From the NCBI GenBank assembly GCA_001304035.1, contig LJUD01000135.1, forward strand, positions 1 through 7,613: DNA of 7,613 nucleotides, in the 5' to 3' direction. Positions 1-5,281 of the stretch are shown piece after piece; position 1 is the stretch's first letter, and the number at the start of each line of letters is the position of its first letter. A program made the position numbers and the translations under genes. The notes beneath the pieces are model-generated. The model saw only the letters and a list, made by a program, of their open reading frames with translations, made no database searches and had not been told where the DNA came from. The DNA comes from a bacterium SM23_31 (GTDB lineage Bacteria; SM23-31).

Positions 1-97
1 TTATCGCCGCCGTTAACGTCGTCTTCCCGTGATCTACATGCCCTATTGTACCAACGTTAACATGCGGCTTCGTGCGCTGAAACTTCTCCTTCGCCAT
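1..97 (-). CDS. tuf: Translation elongation factor Tu, N-terminal fragment
   Basis: The first 32 codons of EF-Tu, the GTPase that delivers aminoacyl-tRNA to the ribosome; the rest lies beyond the left edge. The protein begins MAKEKFQRTKPHVNVG and continues into the P-loop GHVDHGKTT at residues 19-27, which binds the GTP phosphates and is diagnostic of this family. The ATG at 95-97 is the only sensible start. It follows a strong ribosome binding site, GAGGT, five bases upstream. It is the last visible gene of the tRNA-Thr/Tyr/Gly/Thr-tuf transcription unit, 48 bases after the final tRNA. The short stretch between has no convincing promoter, so I infer co-transcription with the tRNAs. No disruption is visible in the part present. 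Confidence 0.97.
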   Translation of the reverse strand, partial: MAKEKFQRTKPHVNVGTIGHVDHGKTTLTAAI

Positions 98-102
98 TTG
101 TT

Positions 103-107
103 ACCTC
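103..107 (-). promoter_or_regulatory. Ribosome binding site of tuf
   Basis: GAGGT on the minus strand, five bases before the tuf ATG. It is a strong match to the anti-Shine-Dalgarno sequence, as expected for a very highly translated gene, and shows that the organism uses Shine-Dalgarno initiation at least here. Confidence 0.8.
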
Positions 108-145
108 ATTTACTTAATAACTTACTGTAATATATAAAAAATATG

Positions 146-218
146 AGCCTACGACCGGGATTGAACCGGTGACCTCATCCTTACCAAGGATGTGCTCTAC
201 CGACTGAGCTACGTAGGC
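146..218 (-). tRNA. tRNA-Thr (anticodon GGU)
   Basis: A 73-nt cloverleaf on the minus strand. The acceptor stem is GCCTACG paired with CGTAGGC, the D stem is GCTC/GAGC, the anticodon stem is CATCC/GGATG with loop TTGGTAA (anticodon GGT), and the T arm is ACCGG-TTCAATC-CCGGT. It reads threonine codons ACC and ACU. The discriminator base is U and no CCA is encoded. It is the last tRNA before tuf, the place held by thrT in E. coli. Confidence 0.97.
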
Positions 219-255
219 ACATTATTTTTAGCTTCTGTGAAAACCCGACACATTG

Positions 256-329
256 AGCGGGAAACGGGTCTCGAACCCGCAACCCTCAGCTTGGAAGGCT
301 GATGCTCTAGCCAATTGAGCTATTCCCGC
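256..329 (-). tRNA. tRNA-Gly (anticodon UCC)
   Basis: A 74-nt cloverleaf on the minus strand. The acceptor stem is GCGGGAA/TTCCCGC, the anticodon stem is TCAGC/GCTGA with loop CTTCCAA (anticodon TCC), and the T arm is GCGGG-TTCGAGA-CCCGT with one G-U pair. It reads glycine GGA and GGG codons. The discriminator is U and no 3'-CCA is encoded. It sits third in the conserved tRNA cluster, equivalent to E. coli glyT. Confidence 0.97.
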
Positions 330-353
330 CTAACCTTGGCAATTAGAGTTATG

Positions 354-435
354 TGGAGAGGGGAGGATTCGAACCTCCGAAGGCTTCGCCGACAGATTTA
401 CAGTCTGTTCCCGTTGGCCGCTTGGGTACCTCTCC
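354..435 (-). tRNA. tRNA-Tyr (anticodon GUA)
   Basis: An 82-nt type II tRNA on the minus strand with a long variable arm, as expected for bacterial tRNA-Tyr. The acceptor stem is GGAGAGG/CCTCTCC, the anticodon stem is ACAGA/TCTGT with loop CTGTAAA (anticodon GTA), and the T arm is GGAGG-TTCGAAT-CCTCC. The discriminator is A and no CCA is encoded. A G34 tRNA-Tyr is a substrate for queuosine modification, the pathway of the queA gene at the other end of the window. It is second in the cluster, equivalent to E. coli tyrU. Confidence 0.97.
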
Positions 436-512
436 CATAGGAATACATTGCATCCGCCCTGCCAAATTCTCAACGGCAAGAACATTTGAAAATCACCATT
501 TAACCGTAATTG

Positions 513-585
513 AGCTGGCAGAGGGACTTGAACCCCCGACCTGCTGATTACAAATCAGCTGCTCTACCAATTGAGCTATGCCAGC
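513..585 (-). tRNA. tRNA-Thr (anticodon UGU)
   Basis: A 73-nt cloverleaf on the minus strand. The acceptor stem is GCTGGCA/TGCCAGC, the anticodon stem is GCTGA/TCAGC with loop TTTGTAA (anticodon TGT), and the T-loop is TTCAAGT. It reads threonine ACA and related codons. The discriminator is U and no CCA is encoded. It is the first RNA of the cluster, about 50 bases after the predicted transcription start, equivalent to E. coli thrU. Confidence 0.97.
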
Positions 586-642
586 AAAAAAATGCAAAAA
601 TGCAAAATTAAGCACAATTTTCCATTCATTTACAGACTTGCT

Positions 643-671
643 AATATAATATTTTGATAATCAATTGTCAA
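643..671 (-). promoter_or_regulatory. Sigma70-type promoter of the tRNA-tuf unit
   Basis: On the minus strand a perfect -35 box TTGACA (666-671) is followed by a 17-base spacer and the -10 box TATATT (643-648, five of six consensus bases). Transcription should start near 636 and give a leader of about 50 bases before the first tRNA. The promoter lies between the cysS stop codon and the tRNAs, just where a stable-RNA promoter is needed. No GC-rich discriminator is obvious. This is the best promoter match in the window. Confidence 0.85.
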
Positions 672-689
672 TAATTTTCTTAAATATTT

Positions 690-2123
690 TTACAATTTTA
701 TACGCCACTTAGTTCCATTTTTCGTATCTTCTAAGATAATATCCATTTGAAGCAACTCATCTCTTATTTTATCCGCTTTCTCCCAATCTTTATTTTTTCT
801 GTATTCATCACGAAGTTTTATCTTTCTATTAATTTTATTTTTGACGATTTTTTCAAAAGGCATTGTCTTTTTTTCATCTCTTGGAAGTATACCTAAGAAG
901 CTGTCTAAATCATCAAGTAATTTTTTACCATAGAATTTAAATTCTTCAGGACCAAAATAAGTTTTGTATAAAATATAAAAGAAAATGCTTACTACTATTG
1001 CAGTATTAAAGTCTTTATTCATTGCTTTATCAATTTCTCTTATTTTTCTATTATACCACCACGGCTTTTTATGTTCTGATTTTTTAAATTTATTTTTCTG
1101 AATCAATTTAATTTGCTTTTTTATACCAGAATAATAATATTTAAACTTTTCAATTAAAGATTGACATCCTTCTAATGCCTCATACGAAAAAGATATTTGT
1201 TTTCTATAATGTGTCTGTAAAAAGAGCAACCGGATTGCCTCTTTACGATATTCTTTAACAAGGTTCCGCACGAGAATTACATTCCCTTCCGATTTTGCCA
1301 TTTTCTTATCTTTGAGATTGACGAATTCATTGTGCATCCAGTATTTAGCAAACGGGGCATCACTGCCGCATCGAGCCTGTGCAATTTCGTTCTCATGATG
1401 CGGAAAAATAAGGTCGATCCCGCCCGTATGAATATCGAATTCTTTCCCGAGCAGCGTTGTCGACATCACCACACATTCGGTGTGCCATCCGGGGCGTCCT
1501 CTCCCCCAGGGGCTTTCCCAGGACGGTTCGCCCGGTTTTGCCGGTTTCCAGAGCGTAAAATCGCCCGGAGCTTTTTTTAGACCCCGGATTACATCATCGA
1601 CTCTTTCGCCAATCTCCATTTGCTTCAAATCTTTACCGGAAAGACGACCGTATTCATGATATTCAGACACTTCAAAAAATACGTTACCTTCGACTTCATA
1701 AGCATATCCCTTATCCACAAGTGTCTTAATTAAATCAATCATTTTCTCAACGTACCCGGTTGCTTTCGGGGCATGTGTCGGCGGTTTTACTCCCAGTTTC
1801 TCGCAGTCTTCTTGAAAATACTTAGTGTATCGCTTAGCAATTTCCTCAGTCGTAGTGCTTTCTTCAATCGCCTGCGAAATTATTTTATCATCAATATCGG
1901 TAATATTCTGCACGTATGTTACCTTGTATCCAAGGTACTCAAAATACCTGCGTATGACGTCAAATATTATAAGCGGTCTTGCGTTGCCGATGTGGATATA
2001 ATTATATACGGTTGGGCCGCAGGTGTACATTCGTACTTCGTTCGGATGTACGGGTTTAAATTCCCTTTTTTCCCTGCGAAGTGTATCATATATAAGAATT
2101 GTTTTTTTATTTCGTTCAGGCAT
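690..2123 (-). CDS. cysS: Cysteinyl-tRNA synthetase
   Basis: A class I synthetase that charges tRNA-Cys with cysteine in the cytoplasm; 477 residues, normal for the family. Visible motifs in order: TCGPTVY with zinc ligand Cys35, the HIGH-type motif HIGN at 44-47, NITDIDDK at 73-80, zinc ligand Cys217 (GWHTEC), FPHHENE with ligands His242 and Glu246, and the KMSKS loop as KMAKS at 274-278. The C-terminal half is the helical DALR and anticodon-binding region, ending in the usual EKADKIRDELL segment. I chose the ATG at 2121-2123, where the family alignment begins. An in-frame GTG at 2151-2153 would add ten atypical residues and overlaps the likely transcription start. Neither start has a clear ribosome binding site. 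The C-terminal third is far more AT-rich than the catalytic core. Confidence 0.96.
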   Translation of the reverse strand: MPERNKKTILIYDTLRREKREFKPVHPNEVRMYTCGPTVYNYIHIGNARPLIIFDVIRRYFEYLGYKVTYVQNITDIDDKIISQAIEESTTTEEIAKRYTKYFQEDCEKLGVKPPTHAPKATGYVEKMIDLIKTLVDKGYAYEVEGNVFFEVSEYHEYGRLSGKDLKQMEIGERVDDVIRGLKKAPGDFTLWKPAKPGEPSWESPWGRGRPGWHTECVVMSTTLLGKEFDIHTGGIDLIFPHHENEIAQARCGSDAPFAKYWMHNEFVNLKDKKMAKSEGNVILVRNLVKEYRKEAIRLLFLQTHYRKQISFSYEALEGCQSLIEKFKYYYSGIKKQIKLIQKNKFKKSEHKKPWWYNRKIREIDKAMNKDFNTAIVVSIFFYILYKTYFGPEEFKFYGKKLLDDLDSFLGILPRDEKKTMPFEKIVKNKINRKIKLRDEYRKNKDWEKADKIRDELLQMDIILEDTKNGTKWRIKL

Positions 2124-2157
2124 ACTACAACAGTGCTTTAATTTTGAATTCACTTAC

Positions 2158-2184
2158 ATTATATTCATACTCTGTTGGTGATAA
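2158..2184 (-). promoter_or_regulatory. Possible cysS promoter
   Basis: A perfect -10 hexamer TATAAT lies at 2158-2163 on the minus strand. The best -35 candidate is TTATCA at 2179-2184, four of six matches, with a short 15-base spacer. Transcription would start near 2151, which fits translation from the ATG at 2123 and not from the GTG at 2153. A second TATAAT lies at 2381-2386, farther upstream, without a good -35. AT-rich DNA yields such matches by chance. Confidence 0.35.
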
Positions 2185-2206
2185 TCCAAAAACCAGAAAT
2201 ACACCC

Positions 2207-2330
2207 GTAGAGACGCATGGCGATACGTCTCTTAGTAATATATAATGCAAATAACTAAAATAATTTCTCTGAGTCTTTGCGACTTTGCGGTTAAATTATT
2301 TAAATGAGACGCATCGCCATGCGTCTCTAC
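2207..2330. repeat. REPIN-like doublet: two inverted 25-base hairpin units
   Basis: Unit one (2207-2231, plus strand) begins GTAGAGACGCATGGCG; unit two (2306-2330) is its reverse complement with one mismatch in 25 bases (position 2225). Each unit is itself a hairpin: GAGACGCAT and ATGCGTCTC as nine-base arms around a four-base loop, perfect in unit two and with one mismatch in unit one. That mismatch becomes a G-U pair in minus-strand RNA. The 74 bases between the units contain a separate tandem repeat. A pair of inverted REP units is the form called REPIN, which in other bacteria is spread by RAYT transposases; no such gene is in this window. It lies outside both neighbouring genes. Confidence 0.75.
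2265..2292. repeat. Short tandem repeat of ctttgcg type
   Basis: On the plus strand two eight-base units differing in the last base, ctttgcga (2275-2282) and ctttgcgg (2283-2290), follow a diverged unit ctctgagt. The whole reads like the dispersed ctttgcg(n)-ending-in-cggttaa repeats I associate with many environmental bacterial genomes; that association is from memory. It lies inside the loop of the REP-like doublet. Confidence 0.45.
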
Positions 2331-2427
2331 ATTAAATTTCTATCACCGAAATTGCTGAATTTTATTTGATTCACTAACCAATTATAAAATCTATTTACAT
2401 GAAACTCTATTACTTACATTGATTTTT

Positions 2428-3870
2428 TCAATCTTTCTGCGTCACCGCCTTCAGCAATTTTATACATTTTTCAAGACCGAGTATTTCCAATACTTTCGGG
2501 AGTTCCGGTCCATGCATCCGCCCCGTCAGGGCAATGCGAACCGGCATCCAGAGGTCTTTCCCTTTAATACCGGTATCTTCCTGAACCGATTTCATGACAG
2601 CTTGAAAGCCCTCGAGCGTTAACTCTTTCATTCCCGACAGATGCAGCAGGAGGCGCTGAAAAACCAACTGGGAAGATTTGCGCTGAACCAATTCTTTTTC
2701 TTCATCACCTGAAATGGTTACATTATTTTTAAAAAAAATTGCGGCATATACAGGAAACTCTGAAAGCGTTTCGACTCTATCTTTAACAGCTTCGATGATT
2801 TTGGAACGTCTTTCCGTATCGTTTTCCATCATCCCGGCGCTTTCGAGATATGGTATTGCCTGTTTTGCGAGTTCTTCTTTATTCAGTGCCCGTAAATATA
2901 TACCGTTGAGCCAGTTCAGTTTAACGGGATCAAAAGCCGCCGGGCTGCGTAAAATCCGTTTAAAATCGAATTCCTTAATTAACCGTTCTGCCGTAAGAAG
3001 TTCATCACCCGTTACCGAAGACCAGCTTAAAAGACTGAGATAATTTATCAGTGCTTGAGGAAGATATCCTGCTTCCCTCAACTCTTCGACAGAGGAGTGC
3101 CCGTGCCGTTTGGATAACCTTACGCCATCAAGACCCGTAATCATGGGAATATGGGCAAATTCGGGCATGTCATAACCGAGAGCTTTATACAACATCATCT
3201 GTTTCGGTGTATTCGACACATGGTCATTTCCCCTGATGACATGCGTAATATTCATGTGTGCGTCATCTACAACAACTGCAAAATTGTACGTGGATGAGCC
3301 GTCGTCACGCTGAATTACGAAATCGGCAATATTCGCACCATCGAAGATAATTTCGCCCTGTACCAAATCATTAAGCACTATTTTTTCCTCGGGCATTCTG
3401 AAACGTACAGCAGGCTTGCGGTTCCGGTTTCGCAGGCGCTCCTGTTCTTGTGTTGTGAGATTCCAGCACATGCTGCTGCATCCCGGCATGCGCTTTTCTT
3501 CAATTGCACGATGCCGTTCTCTTTCGAGTTCTTCCTTGGAGCAAAAGCAATAATATGCCGCACCCTTTGCAAGCAGTTTTTCTGTTTCTTTCAGATAAAT
3601 AGATTTTCTCTCCGACTGCCGGTAGGGACCGTAATCTCCCTCTATTTCGGGACCCTCGTCCCAATCAAGCCCGAGCCATTTAAGCAGATTGATAATGCTT
3701 TGCTCTGATTCAAGCGCAGACCGTTCTACATCCGTATCCTCGATGCGTAGAATAAATGCACCACCGAAATGCCGGGCGCATAACCAGTTTAAAATTGCAG
3801 TGCGTGCATTCCCGACATGCAAATGCCCTGTGGGGCTCGGCGCAAACCGAACACGGATTTTTGAATTCAT
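2428..3870 (-). CDS. gltX: Glutamyl-tRNA synthetase
   Basis: A class I synthetase that charges tRNA-Glu in the cytoplasm; 480 residues, typical length. The N-terminus has RFAPSPTGHLHVGNAR with the HIGH-type motif HVGN at 18-21, then LRIEDTD at 41-47. The KMSKS loop is RLSKRHG at 251-257, and the C-terminal half is the helical anticodon-binding domain. The zinc-domain pattern Cys108-x-Cys110-x24-Cys135 is present, but the fourth ligand position (137) is Asn and there is an extra Cys131. I chose the ATG at 3868-3870 because the family starts here and GAGAG lies seven bases upstream; an in-frame TTG at 3892 would add eight unconserved residues. cysS follows on the same strand. Whether the enzyme discriminates against tRNA-Gln cannot be told here. 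Confidence 0.96.
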   Translation of the reverse strand: MNSKIRVRFAPSPTGHLHVGNARTAILNWLCARHFGGAFILRIEDTDVERSALESEQSIINLLKWLGLDWDEGPEIEGDYGPYRQSERKSIYLKETEKLLAKGAAYYCFCSKEELERERHRAIEEKRMPGCSSMCWNLTTQEQERLRNRNRKPAVRFRMPEEKIVLNDLVQGEIIFDGANIADFVIQRDDGSSTYNFAVVVDDAHMNITHVIRGNDHVSNTPKQMMLYKALGYDMPEFAHIPMITGLDGVRLSKRHGHSSVEELREAGYLPQALINYLSLLSWSSVTGDELLTAERLIKEFDFKRILRSPAAFDPVKLNWLNGIYLRALNKEELAKQAIPYLESAGMMENDTERRSKIIEAVKDRVETLSEFPVYAAIFFKNNVTISGDEEKELVQRKSSQLVFQRLLLHLSGMKELTLEGFQAVMKSVQEDTGIKGKDLWMPVRIALTGRMHGPELPKVLEILGLEKCIKLLKAVTQKD

Positions 3871-3877
3871 TATTTTA

Positions 3878-3882
3878 CTCTC
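3878..3882 (-). promoter_or_regulatory. Ribosome binding site of gltX
   Basis: GAGAG on the minus strand, seven bases before the ATG at 3868-3870. It supports that start over the upstream in-frame TTG, inside whose reading frame this site would lie. Confidence 0.5.
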
Positions 3883-3920
3883 GTAAAGCCGCAAAGATCT
3901 TTGAACGGCATAGTCTCCAG

Positions 3921-3954
3921 TAATAAACTTAAAAGCTAATAAACGCTAATAACC
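3921..3954. repeat. Tandem ten-base repeat upstream of gltX
   Basis: Two adjacent ten-base units, gctaataaac (3935-3944) and gctaataacc (3945-3954), are preceded by a partial related unit, taataaactt (3921-3930). They lie in the 129-base gap between the HEAT-repeat gene and gltX. The pattern resembles low-complexity dispersed repeats of the gcgtttattag type; it does not resemble a known operator. No convincing gltX promoter is visible in the gap. Confidence 0.45.
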
Positions 3955-3999
3955 GGGAAAATGAGTTTAATGTTTTTCATGGAAAAGAAATATTAAGGA

Positions 4000-4920
4000 T
4001 CAATTCTGCTCTTTTGGCTTAATCTCTTTAATTATTTTGTCAATTTGCTTTTTTAAGTACTTATCTTCATTGTCTTTTTCTTTATCTAAAAATTGCAATG
4101 CGAAATCACCTATTTTTAACAGACTTTTTTTTGCTTCTTGCCTGACTTTTTTTTCTTTATTGTTTAAAAGTCTAATTAACGTATTAACAACCACCGGGTC
4201 TTTGAAATTTGATAATGCTGAAATTGACGCCGCCGAGTCAGGTAATTCTTTATTCTCGGCAATATCAATTAATTTGGGAATAACGGAATTATCACCTAAA
4301 CTGCCTAACAGCTCTATAATCTTAGGTTTCTCATCAAAATCTTCATCCAAAATACTAATTAATTCCGGCGCAGAGGTTTTGTCTGCTTTTTCTTTAAGCC
4401 TTTCGTATGCTTTTGAACGTTTTTGAAAATCATCGCTTTTCAGAACTTTAACCAATGCGGGGACAGTATCAAGTTTTAACAAAACATCACTTGCCGACTC
4501 GATAGTTTGTGGATCACGATACTGAAGAGCCTGTTCTAAAAACGGTATAATTTTATCGCCGTCAAAATTTGCAAGATGTTCAATTGCAATTATCCGGGCT
4601 TTTCTGCCTTCTATCATTGCATTTCCCAAATCGGATATTATTTCATTTTTACTAAACTTTCTACCACAAAATTTGCAGACTTGTGCATCTATTTTTACTA
4701 TTTCAAAACAGCGCGGGCATGTTTTTAAAAGTGATGAGCCTCTTATCAGTAAGTCGGGATTTCTCGGCAATCCGGCTGCGGCAATAAGCCCTAATATTCC
4801 AAAAATCAATCCGCAAAAAAACCATGCACTGGAAGAATATCCTTTTTTATCTGCAATAATACTCGACAGAACGGCAGATATGAATGCAATAATGATGAGT
4901 GTTATTATTATAATTTCCAT
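4000..4920 (-). CDS. Membrane-anchored zinc-ribbon protein with HEAT-like repeats
   Basis: A 306-residue protein that I cannot assign to a named gene. Residues 1-22 are a hydrophobic membrane segment or uncleaved signal, and 31-51 form a second (WFFCGLIFGILGLIAAAG) ending in LP. A zinc ribbon follows: CPRC at 68-71 and CKFC at 82-85. From about residue 100 to 295 it consists of short paired helices of HEAT or PBS-lyase type, for example KKVRQEAKKSLLKIGD near the C-terminus. The tail is rich in Lys and Glu. With two helices as a hairpin, the ribbon and repeats should face the cytoplasm and serve in protein binding. The ATG has a strong AGGAG site six bases upstream. A short start-less frame ends inside that site. 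Composition is AT-rich like the cysS C-terminus. Function unknown; the repeats suggest a scaffold and not an enzyme. Confidence 0.85.
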   Translation of the reverse strand: MEIIIITLIIIAFISAVLSSIIADKKGYSSSAWFFCGLIFGILGLIAAAGLPRNPDLLIRGSSLLKTCPRCFEIVKIDAQVCKFCGRKFSKNEIISDLGNAMIEGRKARIIAIEHLANFDGDKIIPFLEQALQYRDPQTIESASDVLLKLDTVPALVKVLKSDDFQKRSKAYERLKEKADKTSAPELISILDEDFDEKPKIIELLGSLGDNSVIPKLIDIAENKELPDSAASISALSNFKDPVVVNTLIRLLNNKEKKVRQEAKKSLLKIGDFALQFLDKEKDNEDKYLKKQIDKIIKEIKPKEQN

Positions 4921-4926
4921 GACATA

Positions 4927-4931
4927 CTCCT
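4927..4931 (-). promoter_or_regulatory. Ribosome binding site of the HEAT-repeat gene
   Basis: AGGAG on the minus strand, six bases before the ATG at 4918-4920. It overlaps the TAG stop (4930-4932) of the upstream start-less frame, an arrangement typical of translational coupling. Confidence 0.8.
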
Positions 4932-5046
4932 ATTTTTCAATTAAACCGATTTGTTCAAGCATCCTGTTATTTTGTATAATAATCAGACGCAGGAGTATTG
5001 TAACGGCGCCCCTGCTTTCAGAGAGTTTTGCATAATTTTCAATTCT
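4930..5046 (-). pseudogene. Possible 5'-truncated small gene before the HEAT-repeat gene
   Basis: An open frame of 38 codons plus stop, closed upstream by TGA (5047-5049), that reads like protein: it contains ENYAKLSESRGAV, then a hydrophobic LLRLIII stretch, and ends NRMLEQIGLIEK before TAG. It has no ATG, GTG or TTG near its beginning; the only in-frame ATG leaves ten codons. Its stop lies within the AGGAG site of the next gene, as in coupled operon genes. About 24 bases farther upstream lies a hairpin repeat, which could mark where the 5' part was lost. Alternatives are initiation at a rare codon such as ATT, a frameshift from the nearby ATG at 5032-5034 (a 16-codon frame), or chance. I do not recognise the family. 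Confidence 0.35.
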
Positions 5047-5070
5047 TCAGTTAAATATCAGGTGTTCCAT

Positions 5071-5168
5071 GCACAGACAAGAATGTCTGTACTACTTATA
5101 AAAAAATATATATGCTATTGTTTATATCAAGATTAATATTTTTGATAGAAGAACAGGCATTCCTGCCG
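5071..5168. repeat. Inverted pair of diverged hairpin repeats (second REP-like family)
   Basis: Copy one on the plus strand forms a perfect hairpin: ACAGACA (5073-5079), loop AGAA, TGTCTGT (5084-5090), followed by ACTACT. Copy two lies inverted at 5147-5168 with arms GGCA/TGCC around TTCC. The reverse complement of copy two aligns with copy one over 22 positions with about 16 identities, including the shared GAATG core and the C-T-rich flank. The pair encloses about 55 AT-rich bases. The arrangement matches that of the doublet at 2207-2330, but the sequence family is different. Confidence 0.5.
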
Positions 5169-5236
5169 ATTGATGTCTATTTTTAATTTTATAATAGTCT
5201 ATAGAATATTTTTGAATTATTCAAGTTGATTAAATT

Positions 5237-5251
5237 GTTAATATTATTAAC
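5237..5251. repeat. Perfect 15-base palindrome
   Basis: GTTAATA, one central T, TATTAAC: seven-base arms that match perfectly. It lies 31 bases after the dedA stop codon. It could be a dimer-binding operator, or simply AT-rich chance; as a terminator it lacks a GC stem and a U-tract. Confidence 0.35.
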
Positions 5252-5281
5252 TGTTCAGCCGAAATTCTAAAGCTGATAACT

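Larger units (their letters stand above)
2124..2427. other. Intergenic region between gltX and cysS
   Basis: Three hundred and four bases without a credible gene. It holds a possible cysS promoter near 2158-2184, an inverted pair of REP-like hairpins at 2207-2330, and a small ctttgcg tandem between the two hairpins. The 97 bases next to the gltX stop (2331-2427) are AT-rich with no recognisable element apart from an isolated TATAAT. There is no intrinsic terminator with a U-tract after gltX; the hairpins might act as a processing or termination barrier. Confidence 0.6.
4921..5281. other. Intergenic region between dedA and the HEAT-repeat gene
   Basis: A 361-base AT-rich gap. In transcription order it holds a 15-base palindrome (5237-5251), an inverted pair of diverged hairpin repeats (5071-5168), a 38-codon open frame lacking a normal start (4930-5046), and the ribosome binding site of the next gene. 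A weak promoter-like pair on the minus strand, TTGATA (5125-5130) and TATTTT (5103-5108) with a 16-base spacer, could serve the HEAT gene, but AT-rich DNA makes this unreliable. I see no typical intrinsic terminator after dedA. Confidence 0.6.

Noticed and set aside
353..547. Plus-strand open frame through the tRNA genes
   Set aside because: It lies across antisense tRNA-Tyr and tRNA-Thr sequence; its apparent protein is translated tRNA.
588..605. aaaaatgc tandem just before the first tRNA as a regulatory element
   Set aside because: Two copies of an A-rich octamer in a leader are too little to support a function.
2121..2153. GTG start extending cysS by ten residues
   Set aside because: The added residues do not resemble CysRS N-termini, there is no ribosome binding site, and the likely transcription start near 2151 would leave no leader.
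2207..2330. CRISPR array
   Set aside because: There are only two units, in inverted orientation, with no regular spacers and no cas genes.
2207..2330. Intrinsic terminator of gltX
   Set aside because: The hairpins are strong, but neither is followed by a U-tract on the minus strand and they lie about 100 bases past the stop; a role as a barrier is possible, a standard terminator is not shown.
2124..2427. T-box riboswitch in front of cysS
   Set aside because: No T-box core sequence or terminator/antiterminator pair is visible; the hairpins present are symmetrical repeat units.
3868..3894. TTG start extending gltX by eight residues
   Set aside because: The ATG at 3868-3870 has GAGAG in front of it and begins exactly where the family does; the extension would be translated through that site.
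4951..5136. Plus-strand 61-codon frame in the dedA-HEAT gap
   Set aside because: It has no ribosome binding site, and the opposite strand carries a better-supported frame coupled to the next gene.
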